DNA from: Ophthalmolycus amberensis
Taxonomy: Eukaryota; Chordata; Actinopteri; Perciformes; Zoarcidae
Assembly: GCA_024529925.1 (NCBI GenBank)
Contig: JAFEUB010001427.1
Location: 186,501 to 250,500 of the forward strand
Direction: 5' to 3'
DNA: 64,000 nt
Position 1 is the first letter of the stretch. Every line of letters begins with the position of its first letter. The notes below the pieces were generated by a model that saw only the letters and a list, made by a program, of their open reading frames with translations, searched no databases and had not been told where the DNA came from. Position numbers and translations under genes: made by a program. Shown in pieces: positions 25,601 to 35,806 of the stretch.

Positions 25601-27130
25601 TTACAGAGCAACGTAAACTGGAACAAAGCGCTGCTGATGTTCCTTTGAAAGCGAGCCGTTGTGGTCGGCAGCAGGCTCCTGGTGGTTCCCTGAGGAGACG
25701 AGGTGTTGATAACTAGGAATGTTCCGTCGTTGACTCTGTCGCACCGCGTAGAAGACACATTTATCACTCCACTGAGTTGCTCATTTTCACCAAGAAATAA
25801 ATCACTACCAACATGTGCAAACCAGCAGCTGCGGTTTCAGATTTGTAATCTGCTCTGTGATATTTCCCCAGCTTCTCATATTTTAATTTTCAGAGGCACC
25901 CATTAAGAAGAGTCTGTCCCTGGCAGATTCACGCTCTGGCTCTCCAGCTGCACGTCTCCGCGCTGCCGTCGAGAAAACAGCTCAAAGCTGTTTGCTGGTG
26001 AAGATAAACACCACAGATATCAGAGTGCTTGAGATGATTGATATGATTGCTGCTTGTGATCCGAGGGCGAAGTCGTGTTCGTCACTCGAGAGCTGCCGAG
26101 TAAACCGTTCCAGGGCCGGCGGAATGAGTCCGTGGTTAGTGACGTTTTTCAGGGAGAACTTTTACAATTATGATTGTTTTCACATATGAACACATGAGAT
26201 TAAATTGGAGTTAGGTTGCGATGAAATAAAAAACCCTTTAGATCACATTGTGCACAATATATGCAACAAAAACAAAAAATCTATTTGTCTATTTTCAGTT
26301 GAAAATCTTTTCTTCCTGTGAAACAAAACAAAAGATAGTCCCGCCCATCTCAACCAATAATACCGTGACATCCATCAATCAAGCTGCAACTTTTAGCGAC
26401 GTGTGTGTGTGTGTGTGTGTTAACGAAGAGATTATGGGCAAAAATATCACCGAAGCCATTTTACACACTGCAAACACAATTATACACAAACTAATATAAT
26501 AAACTGGAAGATGTACCACAATATCACGTATTTTTCGCCACGACTCGGCAAACTGGTGGTTTACTTGTGCATCAAAACACGCAAGCTTCCAAGAAGCCTT
26601 TGAACACGTCAGCCGTCGACGACGTCCCATCAGGATACGTGGCTGCACCACATATGCAGTCTACACTATTCAGCTTGTGTTTCAGTGCCGAGATTTAAAG
26701 TGATTAAAGTCTAAAAAGGCATTTTTTTACAGTCAGTCTCATTATGTGGTGGAAAAATTGCAGTTTTGTGAGAGCCCTGCCTGTGGGGACGTCCTCAAAT
26801 GTGTTCAATAAATACTCTTTAAAAGGGCCATTAAGGAAAATTTAAGGACTTGGGAGCTTTGATTTGATTTAATTCTGGTTTGCATATTTTATTTATTGAC
26901 ATGAGACAGTTGTATTAAATTACAGCGTGCGGCATGGCAGCTGACATGATTTCTGGCAGCAGTCATAAATGGGTCACGAGGACGTCGGCCTCTGTGCCCG
27001 GCGGAGAGCAATCCACGCTCTCAAGTAGTACGAGCACACCGTGGAGACACAGCGGGCTGCAGAGGAGAGACGGGGACGCTGCTTTCAATGCCGCAGGAAA
27101 AATAAAGACGTTTTTATATATGTAGTGTCT
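22611..27130. other. Non-coding DNA
   Basis: No exon is seen. A short CT tract lies at 24100-24116 and a GT tract at about 26400-26420. A stretch at 26820-26960 is rich in TTAAG, TTTGATTTGATTTAATT and TTTATTTATTGACATG motifs and could be conserved regulatory DNA. Frames are at most 97 codons without recognisable domains. Confidence 0.45.
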
Positions 27131-27363
27131 TTAAAGGTGCAATGTGTAAGATCTGGCCAGAACATTCAAACAACCAAGTAACATCGTCAGTGAGCATGCT
27201 GACCAGCTGGCCCTGACCCGGCCCGTCATGTTGTACCTCGAGAGGCGATAGAGAGTCCAACAGAAGAAGAAGTATCCCGGTTGCGTGGAGGACGAAACAA
27301 AAATTACGAGTTGTTTTTCGTTCCTGACACTTTGGATTTGATTCCAATAAATTGTGGAAACTA

Positions 27364-27552
27364 GGACTCAGTGGGAAGAGCGGGTCGTCCTTTGACCACG
27401 AGGTTGGCAGTTCAATCCCCTGACTCCTACTGTCGCCACGTCAAAGTGTCCCAGAGGGAGGCGGTGGACCCGGGGCCTTTCACAGCAGCCCACTGCTCAG
27501 ACAACGCTGAGGACGGGTTAAGAGGTCACATGTCATGTATGTACCTCAGGGA
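27364..27552 (+). mobile_element. tRNA-derived SINE, near full length
   Basis: The tRNA-like head (CTCAGTGGGAAGAGCGGGTC, then GTCCTTTGACCACGAGG) leads to a B-box-like AGTTCAATCCC near 27409-27419. Next come CTACTGTCGCCACGTCAAAG and TGTCCCAG, then CACAGCAGCCCACTGCTCAG, and the tail GGGTTAAGAGGTCACATGTC. The order of blocks matches the SINE at 12477-12590 plus its usual 3' body. The GCAAGACACTTAA block is diverged. Confidence 0.7.
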
Positions 27553-27559
27553 TTGGTGA

Positions 27560-27912
27560 GAAAATCAAACATAAAAACATAATATCGCAACATTTTACGT
27601 TGCAATATTGGAGAACACGTGTTGATCTTCTGTTATAGAAACTATTCACTTCCAAATGCAAGGAAAACCTTTTGATAAATTGCTTTTTCAGTCCAATGCA
27701 GACTCTCTGCTGTTCTGACAAACACATTTTGCTGCAAGAAAAAGTGATAAAAAAAGAGACGAGTTGGTTGAACTGAGTGAAAAAACGTCTTATTGGATAA
27801 AACAGATGTTGACAAATAGTATCATTTTGCAGCATTCAGCATTTTGCAAAATGTTTAATATCGCAATAAGATCGTATCGTGGGGCTTCTGGTGATTCCCC
27901 CCCCCCCCTCAT
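27560..27912. mobile_element. hAT-like dispersed repeat nested in the TTAA-ended element
   Basis: The left end has AATATCGCAACATTTTACGT and TGCAATATTGG. The right end has AATATCGCAATAAGATCGTA and TCGTGGGGCTTCTGGTGATT, then a C run (27897-27908). The 'ATCGTGGGGCxTCTGGTGATTCCCACCC' end is familiar from teleost hAT-type repeats; here the terminal CCCACCC has become a C run. No coding capacity is seen. Confidence 0.55.
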
Positions 27913-28077
27913 CCACCTGCACAGCCAACACACAGACGGCTGACGTGAACTATACGTCCAGTTTAGCATATTCCTGCTGCTGTTGGTTTATTTTCTATAA
28001 CTGATGACTGTAACTGTAGATCGTGTGCACCCAGAGGTGAAATGCTGCCCCCTATGTTTGACAGGTTGCACCTTTAA

Positions 28078-31000
28078 CACCAGTTGCACGTCTGTGCCAA
28101 GCAGCTAACAATGCATTCACTGGCCTTACAGCTCCTGCATGTGATGAGTTCTCTACCAAACTCTGCGCTGGCTGAAAATGTCCTATTAAAATAGATGATA
28201 ACCTGCAACACTCACAGCAGCTGAAGAGTCATGTTGGTAATGATGACGATTGATGGCGCTGTGTTTTGGTGGTTTCATGCTGCGGGTCAGTGTTTGCTTT
28301 AAACACAAGACTGAATCTGGTAACCCAGGGGACTGCTCACAAACCTGGCCCTGAAAGGTGTCGACCAGCAGCTCTCCTGTTTAGCAGTCCGCCTGCCACC
28401 TCGGAGTCTAATAGGTGTTGCCATGGCAGACGGCATGTGTGTGGAATGAGTAAGTAATAGCTCTGTCTTAGCTGAAGTGGCTCACACTGCCTCTCTACTT
28501 GTCCGTGCGGAGATTCTGAGAATTTGGCCGTGTATTATTGCCGGTTACTGCTGCATGACTTCTCCATTTGTGATGCTCTTTCATGAATCAGCATTAACAC
28601 TGTTCAATGGGGAGCCCGACTCATGTGGCGCTCCCGTGGGTAATGCTTCATCCCCTCTCATTTGTGGTGCAGAAATTCTGATTAAAAGCATTGGTTCTGA
28701 GCAACGTGCAGGCTCTCTGTAGAAGATTATGAAGAATATGTGGTGGCTTTTATAAGCTGCTGGTGGGAGTAGGTAATGAATATAAATACAAGTATTACTC
28801 ACCATCCTGACCAGGATACGGTCGCACTACAATAATGCCTGATTATCATCTCTTATGATTCCTTTTACACGAGCTTCAGTGATCAAGCTGCAACTGGGTC
28901 ACCCTGTTCAGTGAGTCTGAGGGAGTTACGCTTCCCCTTTTCAACTTGCATCAAAGGTGACGCGCTTGATCAGGGTGATTTCTTAAACATTACATATTTT
29001 CTGTTTCATCTCCTCTTTGGCAGAGCTGTGCGAGATGATTGCTGTGTTTCCTCTCATGTGGGGGGATTTGATGAAAGAAGACAATAAGAGCTGCAATAAG
29101 AAGAAAGCGAGTTTCAGAGGCTGCAGACCTGTGAGAGCTGCTTCCTCTGTTTGTTTCACACGGATTGGAGGATCTGAGGCACACATGGCACACTTAGGAC
29201 AGCAAATGAGGAAACTTTCAGTATTTATAGATTTAATCTGCAATATTGTGGTAATTATGATAATGGTCGTTTTTATAGGTTTAGGTTTATAGGTCTGAAA
29301 GTTTGCAGGACTTTTTATTTATTTAAAGTTTGCGGTTATAATTGCCTTTTTGTTAATGACTTGTTGAATACTTTCAGCAGCAGACCGAGGTGAGTGGCGC
29401 TGACGTTAGAATGCCGTTTGAGCCGCGTGGACACTCGGCTGACAGAAGGAGACGAATCATGGATGAGTGGCCGAGGCACTGAGCGCAGGTTAGCGGAGCA
29501 AATGGAAACACCTCAGCGGGACTTCAGAGTTTTTATCTGTCAGAGAAATAAATGGAACTGATCTGGAAGATGTCTCACAAAGGGGGGGGGGGGGGGACAC
29601 TAGCGAGTGATGTGAAGGCGGGAAGAGAAGAACACGAGACTGTCTTCCTGTAGGAAAGACATCACTAAGATCCCCAGAGGTTTGCCTGACTGTAAACGTG
29701 AGAACACTGTCTGATACTCTCCATATCAGTATCATGTGGTGTCTAATACATTATTTAAGATATTTATTTCAATATTTCCACAATGTAGAAAGTGTGATTT
29801 CCATGTCTGTGGTCAATACACAGGGCAGTTGTGTTGCGTTTTTGTTGTGATTTTGCCTCCATTTCATGCCGAAGCCAAACCATGCTGTTGTTTACTGAAG
29901 CTGACCAGGTGGTTTGTTGTGTTTGAAAGAGTTGAAGCTGCAGCAGTAATACGGGAGGAAACACTTTCCCCTCAAAGCGTAACAGCAGTTTAGTTGGGAT
30001 CCTTTTGAAAGAGCCTGGAGATGTGTGTTAAACACGGGGTCGTTGATGAGTCCTCAGCTGCTGCAGTGACGCTGCGAAGACAGAAATGCTGACCAATCAG
30101 AGCCTTCCAGAGGACGGCTTAAAAAGACTAACGGAGCGTTTCAGACAGACGGTGAATACAGGTTCATTCACGGAGACACGATCAGAGAAACATCATGTTT
30201 CTTGGACATTAAAGCATGTAAATATGTTCTTGTAGAAACCCAAAACACAAGTATGGAGCTGCAATTGAGCATGATGTGTGACCTTTAACTTAGCTTCAAG
30301 TCTGGTGTTTGAATGAATTGTCTTGAAGGCACAAGGCAGACGAACAAAAGCCAGATATGTTAATAATTCATCCCCGTCTCGTGTTTCATGAACATGAGAG
30401 CATCAGATCAATAATCTCCACGAGTCTGTGGACGGGCCGCTTGTCTCCATCGAGCGGCGGTGCAGGAGTCGGGCGTGGCTCTGTGGTCAAAGCACCACAA
30501 TCACAATGATAACTCAGTGCTTTTGTTTTGAGCTTCTTCCTCAGTGGACACCTTCATAGCACGTCTGGGTTAAGTCACAACGGACAGCTGCCACGACTGG
30601 TTTGGTATCCAGCTGACAGAAAAGTTCAAATAGCCTCTTGCTTTAAGGTGCAGAGTCATCAATACTCAATAGGTGAGCCAGAATGTACGTGTTTGGACAC
30701 ATCTGTATATGAGGCTGCAGGGAGTATGAGGCGGGGGTTCCAGGTTCAAACACCCTCTCTGCTGAGAGGTCCTTGAGCAAACACTGTGAATCCTGTTCAG
30801 TAGCTGACGCTGACCCTTGACCCTGACCCTTCCTGCGCAGCATGTTGTCAGCAAAGCAGACTAGATCTCAGAAGCGTCAGTGGACACTGTGACCTGACGC
30901 GGTATCTTTGTATCATCTTCATTCATCTCTTATTGATTCATTGCTTTTGCCATGACGCAATACAATGCTGCACATGGAGGGCGCTCACCCCTGACCTTGC

Positions 31001-31080
31001 ACATAAATCCCCCCCCCCCTCCTCCTCTTCTAATATGAATTGACTCATCCCGTTCTTTTTCCCCTCTCCGTTTCCTGCAG
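28078..31080. other. Non-coding DNA up to the first exon
   Basis: No exon is recognised. A 15-G run lies at about 29582-29596, a possible SINE remnant at 30715-30790, and an 11-C run at 31009-31019 about 60 bp before the exon acceptor. The 60 bp before the acceptor are pyrimidine-rich (CCTCCTCTTC, CCCGTTCTTTTTCCCCTCTC), as expected for a splice acceptor. Confidence 0.5.
30715..30800 (+). mobile_element. Possible SINE remnant
   Basis: GGTTCCAGGTTCAAACACCC resembles a B box, and AGGTCCTTGAGCAAACACTG resembles the 'TGTCCTTGAGCAAGACACTG' block that follows it in the SINE at 12477-12590. The distance is about right. The copy is short and diverged. Confidence 0.4.
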
Positions 31081-31221
31081 GGTCAAAGCAAAGAAAGGGG
31101 TGAACCTGCTCGAGACCAAGTCAAAGAGCACCCAGTGGACGGTGGACTGGGAGATTCAGTCCGGCGCCAAGCACTCCATCACCACCATCGATGTGAACAA
31201 GAACAAAGCAGTCAAACAGGG
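31081..31221 (+). CDS. tmem132e: TMEM132E-like internal exon (1st of 5 in window)
   Basis: This is an internal ectodomain exon of a TMEM132-family single-pass membrane protein. The polypyrimidine-rich acceptor ends TTTCCTGCAG and the donor is GTAAGT. The exon has 141 bases: one base completes an upstream codon, then 46 codons, then two bases of a split glycine codon (intron phase 2 on both sides). The translation starts RVKAKKGVNLLETKSKS and continues through WTVDWEIQSGAKHS; 'VKxKKGVN' is the family signature at this point. From memory of the human paralogues, TMEM132E is the closest. The exon ends in a lysine-rich linker (DVNKNKAVKQG) without cysteines. The preceding exon, expected to end in a hydrophobic strand before this arginine, was not found in the 31 kb to the left. 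The reading frame is intact with no stop. Family assignment is firm; the choice of paralogue is less so. Confidence 0.88.
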
Positions 31222-33539
31222 GTAAGTCAACCGCCCCGGGCCTGAACACACTGCGTCTCTCTCGCCCACTGCTGCAGCTGAGCTGTGGCTTCCTGCCCTC
31301 GCTGCTGTTTGTCTTCCTTAACAATGGACAAAAGGTCCCAAACAAGGTTTCCTTGCGTGTACCAGTCATAGTTCAGTCCCTGATTAAAGGCAGCTTTTAA
31401 AAGCATACACCGTTCTCTGTGAATGCCCCGGGAGCTCCAGGAGATAAAACACAGCTTTGGCCCGCAGCAGAGTGACTAAAGCACCCTCTGCTTTATAGCA
31501 CGTTAAATGAACGCAGATCGTATCTGCTTAGTCTCACTACATCTGCTGTTAATTCAGCCCACGTCGGAGTGATGAGGTCGACCATTTTGACTGCGGGCAT
31601 TAAAATACCTTTGAGATGAGATCTTGTCTGAGAGCAGTGATTATACCAAGTTCCCTCAAAGGACTGAGAATCACCTAATCACAGCCCTGTGGTGGCCGAC
31701 GGGACTGTGATGGACTCTGTCTGGGCCGATTCTACGCTAAACGCAACTTCATGGTAACAGTGAAACTAGAGTTGCTCAGTGATTTGCAAGCTCAGTGTAG
31801 TCTAATGATGTACGGCCTATTTAAGAAGTACAACCTAAACGTGATTATTACATAGTTATTATAGGCCTGAACATGAAGAGGCAGCTTAAAGGGTCAGTTT
31901 GGTGCTTTTAGAACAATATCGTAACCTTTTGATTTGAGCGTATCTGCGTCCACTCCGATACAGTGAAGGTGAATTGGAAATGTGATGAAGACGTTTGATG
32001 CTCACAGCAGTGAAACATTTCTTCCCATAGTCTCCTTCCTCACTTTTCTTCGGGACTATTTCTTTGCTCGAAAGTGTTTCCAATGAAAACTCTTGACAGT
32101 GAGGTTTATGGGTTATCCAGAAAAAAACCAGAAGCAGTTTCTGTTTGCTGTTTTTAAAATACCATTGATGAGATGATTGCTTCAAGCAACACCTACAGTT
32201 ACGTTCATGTAAATTGTACAGAAGTTATTGCAAAAATCTCTACAAAACAAGACTTTCTACATTGACGCCACCATGGGCAGGTGAGAACATACGTTTCTCT
32301 TTTTGTTTCTGGAATTAGAGTGAAGTGATTCTGTTCAACAGCTGCTTGCACATGAACACAGTCAACATCAATCACATAGTATTCACGGGTTTTCTTTATT
32401 CATGCGGGTGCAGTTTGGCCTGCCTTAGAGCTCGTCCCACCGAGGGAAAGCAACAAAAAATGTACAACCATAACAATATGTGATGCGTTCGGTTCATTAA
32501 GAGCTGCAGCGCGGGAGTTAGGCTGGGAGATATCAGCGACTGGTCTAAATACTTGCCTTCCCTCTGGACTCAGCACAGAGAGGAAGAAGGCAGAGTGGAA
32601 AAGAAATGCACCATTTCACCCTTGTTTACAGTCTTGGCGCCTTGCTGGCAGCCTTCCGTGCTATATTCAGTGACCCGTGTCATGTAATCTTTGCCTCCCT
32701 GTCACCGTGTGTGAAATGTCCAGTAGGGGGTCAAGCATGGATAGAGGAACAACGTGTCACGCTCGATTTTGTCAAGAGCCCAGTCAATTCTGTGACCACC
32801 TGAAGCCAAACGGCCAAACAATAGCCGTCTGAAGTCATGAAGTCACGGACCGCTTCATGTTGCGATGCTTCATTCCCATCAAATTGATTGAGTGTGAGCG
32901 TAAACTCTCTTCATATGAAATAAAGCACTCAAGCCTCTGAAGATTCTCTTGTGGAAACGCACAGCAGTGTTGGGAAATTGGTATTTTAGGCAGTTTGGAG
33001 GTCTGGATGAAGTCTTTATTTGTATCAAAACGGTGTTGAATTTCAAAAAGGTTAAAGTAGTAAATGTCACTAATGTATCACACAGGGATTTAAACTTTTA
33101 ATGTTATTCATTGTTGTGGGAGCTGCTTGTGTTCCTGACCTGAGGTCATATTAGTTGCTTGAATTTAAAGCTGCTCTGTGAATATGTTGATGTGATGGTT
33201 GAGTCCTCTCCAGCAGAGAAACCTGATTTGTTTTATCTAGAAAGAATATTCAACCCTATTCTTGTTTGTGAGTATGGAGTTTACACTGCTGGAGGAAAGC
33301 AGCCCCAGACAGTAATCAGCCCCAAAATACATGAATTCTCAAGACAATTCTTCTCCTAATTACCCAATTCAATTCAGTAATCAGCATAGTTCTGTGGTTT
33401 TTTTAAGTTCAATAATTGTTCTCATTCATAAGTCTTTTTGTGCAAGATGTAAAGCCCCCCCCCCTTTCCTCCTCACAGACACAAACACACACTCAACTCT
33501 CCCCCCTGTGCAGAAGAAGAACACAGATAAACACACCAG

Positions 33540-33608
33540 CAGAAGTGGTTCAGACGCATTCAGCAACGACGTGCACAGTCGTTGCTGAATGCGTCTGAAC
33601 CACTTCTG
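33540..33608. repeat. Perfect 31-bp-stem hairpin with 7-nt loop
   Basis: The left arm 33540-33570 starts CAGAAGTGGTTCAGACGC and the right arm 33578-33608 is its exact reverse complement (ending GCGTCTGAACCACTTCTG). The loop is GTGCACA. Just outside, a G-T wobble and an A-T pair could extend the stem slightly. At 69 nt it is the size of a pre-miRNA and lies in an intron of tmem132e in sense orientation. No known miRNA was recognised. It could be a young hairpin RNA, a foldback element or a sequencing/assembly foldback. Confidence 0.85.
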
Positions 33609-33926
33609 TTTGTACATCTGCTTTTGTTTACTCAAATCTACCTGAAACGGAGGAAATGAGGAGAGTGTTTTCCCTTGGGGGCGTTCCTCCCTCTCCTCTC
33701 TTCATCTCTCTCTCTTTATCTTGTGTCTCTCCATCAGATCCCTCTTTAGTCATTGCTGGGATTATCCACCGTACTTATTCTTCTGTAAGCCTCCATCTGG
33801 TCCCCAGTCACATTCCAACAGCAGCTCGTTGATAACGCCGCATGAACCGATGCATTATTGATTGCGGTCAATGGCTTTCACGTGAATAATGTTCCGAAAG
33901 AACACTGTGGCATTACAGGACAACTG

Positions 33927-33961
33927 AAAAAACGTCTCATCGATAAGATGAGGCGTTTTTT
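33927..33961. repeat. 15-bp-stem hairpin with 5-nt loop
   Basis: AAAAAACGTCTCATC pairs with GATGAGGCGTTTTTT around a GATAA loop, with one G-T wobble. The A-tract/T-tract flanks make it look like a bacterial terminator, but the setting is a vertebrate intron, so that function is not expected. Confidence 0.7.
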
Positions 33962-34139
33962 GCTCTGAGTAATTCAGTGTTCAATAACGGATGAAACCAG
34001 AAAAAAAAACACGATTCAGTGCCAATAATGACTCCCAACAAAAACTTCTGCAGGACTGTATGAAAGGTACAAGTCAGAGTCATCCCACCATGAAGCCGGC
34101 AGCAGAGATCGACGAAGAGCCGAGCCGAAGTACGTGTAA

Positions 34140-34215
34140 AACTGTTTGCTCTGTCAGCGCTGTTAGCGCCGTTAGCTGCTAGCCGCCGGCTCAGGCATCT
34201 CCGTGTTGAGAGCTG
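34140..34215 (-). repeat. Unexpanded copy of the GCTAACGGC dispersed repeat
   Basis: In reverse complement the segment reads AGCTCTCAAC, then GCCTGAGCCGGCGGCTAGCA, then GCTAACGGCGCTAACAGCGC. This aligns with 53965-54030 and with the left flank of the expanded array at 6235-6490. Only about two GCTAAC units are present here. Confidence 0.7.
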
Positions 34216-35271
34216 CGTGCATGCAGGCGATCGCGGCTAAAACCGAACAAATATTCTTTTATCTTTCTAGTTCTGGGCACCAAAAGGATCGACTGCAGGT
34301 ATCGCTTGATCTGAGAAGTTTTGGTCATAGTTGGAACTGGATTATTTCAGTCGATGCCTTAAAGGTGAAGATACCGAGCTCTAGTTGCACGTCATGTCGG
34401 CATGTCATTTGAAATGTCAGTATTGTGGAATCTCTGTGTAAAAGAGGCTTTGGACAGAAAAGTGTTTTTTCCTCTGGCGTCTAAGCTGCTCCATCATCAA
34501 TGATGTTTCCCCGTTTGAAGCTGCATGAAGAATAGATGTTCTCTCGGGATGTTTACTGGTTCCACACTCAAGGGAAAGTCGTTTATTACAATTGATGTTT
34601 AATTTTGTCGGTAAGTAATATAGGCCAGAAAATGGAAAGCTCTGATATTTATCAGCACTTTTTAAAGTTTCTGTGGATTTGCATTTATTTGCTTTCTTTC
34701 TGCCGGTGAGATGAGAAGATCATCAACCTCGTGCTATTACAGCTGGAACCAGAGTATGGCGAACCTAGCCTAACGGTTTTAACGTATAGAAATGTTGATA
34801 TGAAACGTGTTTTTGGTTCATAAACGTCGCGATTCAACGTATTCGTGGTTTGCAGAAACATACAATGCCTATTTTTTATTCTGGCTCCTGGGTCAACCAA
34901 CAATCCAACGGTCTTATCTTCACAGCTTATCTGAGCAGCAGGTTAGCAGAGCAGCAGCTTCAGTCCGTCGTCTGCGTTTACACATCATGCGCTCAGACAC
35001 AGTATTGGTCGTGGCTGTCCTCAGAGCCCAATACACAGGGCACTGTAGTTACAGTTGCAGTGATAGATGGAGGAAAGTGGACTACAACAGTTCATTCCTC
35101 TGCCCAGTCCATCTTTGCCCTGACACAGAGATACCAAACCTGGCAACCTCGCTGTAATGATAAGACGAGGAGCAAGCTGAGAAGCTCCGCACGTCTGTGA
35201 TGATCAGCAGAATAGATCCAGCTCGTAAATCCCTCCGAAAACACAATATGTAGTTTACTTAACACAACATG

Positions 35272-35390
35272 GTCAGTGCTAGCTGTTTCCCCTTGCCTCC
35301 AGTGTTTATGCTAAGCTAGGCTAACTGGCTTCAGCTTAACGCACAGAATTGATATTTATCTCGTTCTCGGTAAGACACATAATATATTGT
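35272..35390. mobile_element. Fragment of a dispersed teleost repeat
   Basis: The segment GTGCTAGCTGTTTCCCCTTG, CCTCCAGTGTTTATGCTAAG and CTAGGCTAACTGGCTTCAGC, followed near 35360 by TCTCGTTCTCGGTAAGA, is a run I recognise from a high-copy teleost repeat. Only the conserved part is present, and the ends and class are unclear. Confidence 0.55.
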
Positions 35391-35763
35391 TTTGATAAAA
35401 CGTCCCCGTACTTTGCTGTGAATGCTTTTAAAAGTCAGAGTTGTGTGCGTCCTCAGAAGTGAACGTGAGGCGTGGTGAAAGATGGCGCGGACCGTTCTGA
35501 GCCCCTCTGTCCTCCATCGCTGGTGTAACGCTGCCTTGCGGGGCTTTGATCCAATGAACTCTTCTCTGTTGATCAGTTCAAACAGTTCAAACAGACCTCT
35601 GATCAAAGAACCAAATCCTCCTGAGCTCGAGGAAAGCCCCGAGCTACAGCTCTTAGAATATATACTTTGTGCGATGCAGATAGACAGTGCATCATTAACT
35701 TAATGGAAACAAGACCGGACCTTTTTTGAGCCACTTCCTTCCTCCTCCTTCCTTCCTCCTCTC

Positions 35764-35764
<1 letters not shown>

Positions 35765-35803
<39 letters not shown>
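35765..35803. repeat. (AT)n microsatellite
   Basis: This is an uninterrupted TA tract of about 39 bases, preceded by a TTCC/CTCC-rich stretch. Confidence 0.95.

Positions 35804-35806
<3 letters not shown>

Larger units (their letters stand above)
27131..28077. mobile_element. TTAA-ended MITE-like element with nested insertions
   Basis: Perfect 12-bp terminal inverted repeats lie at 27131-27142 (TTAAAGGTGCAA) and 28066-28077 (TTGCACCTTTAA). The left end continues TGTGTAAGATCTGGCC and the right end is preceded by AGAGGTGAAATGCTGCCCCC, both familiar from teleost repeats. The outer TTAA tetranucleotides would fit a piggyBac-type TTAA target, but this is inference. The interior contains a SINE (27364-27552) and a second DNA-element-like block (about 27560-27910). 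There is no transposase frame. Confidence 0.65.

Noticed and set aside
31885..32190. Dispersed repeat starting AAAGGGTCAGTTTGGTGC
   Set aside because: The start resembles teleost repeat ends, but I could not find a second end or a confident match; mentioned only in the intron entry.
33927..33961. Rho-independent terminator
   Set aside because: The setting is a vertebrate intron; the stem-loop is kept only as a structural repeat.
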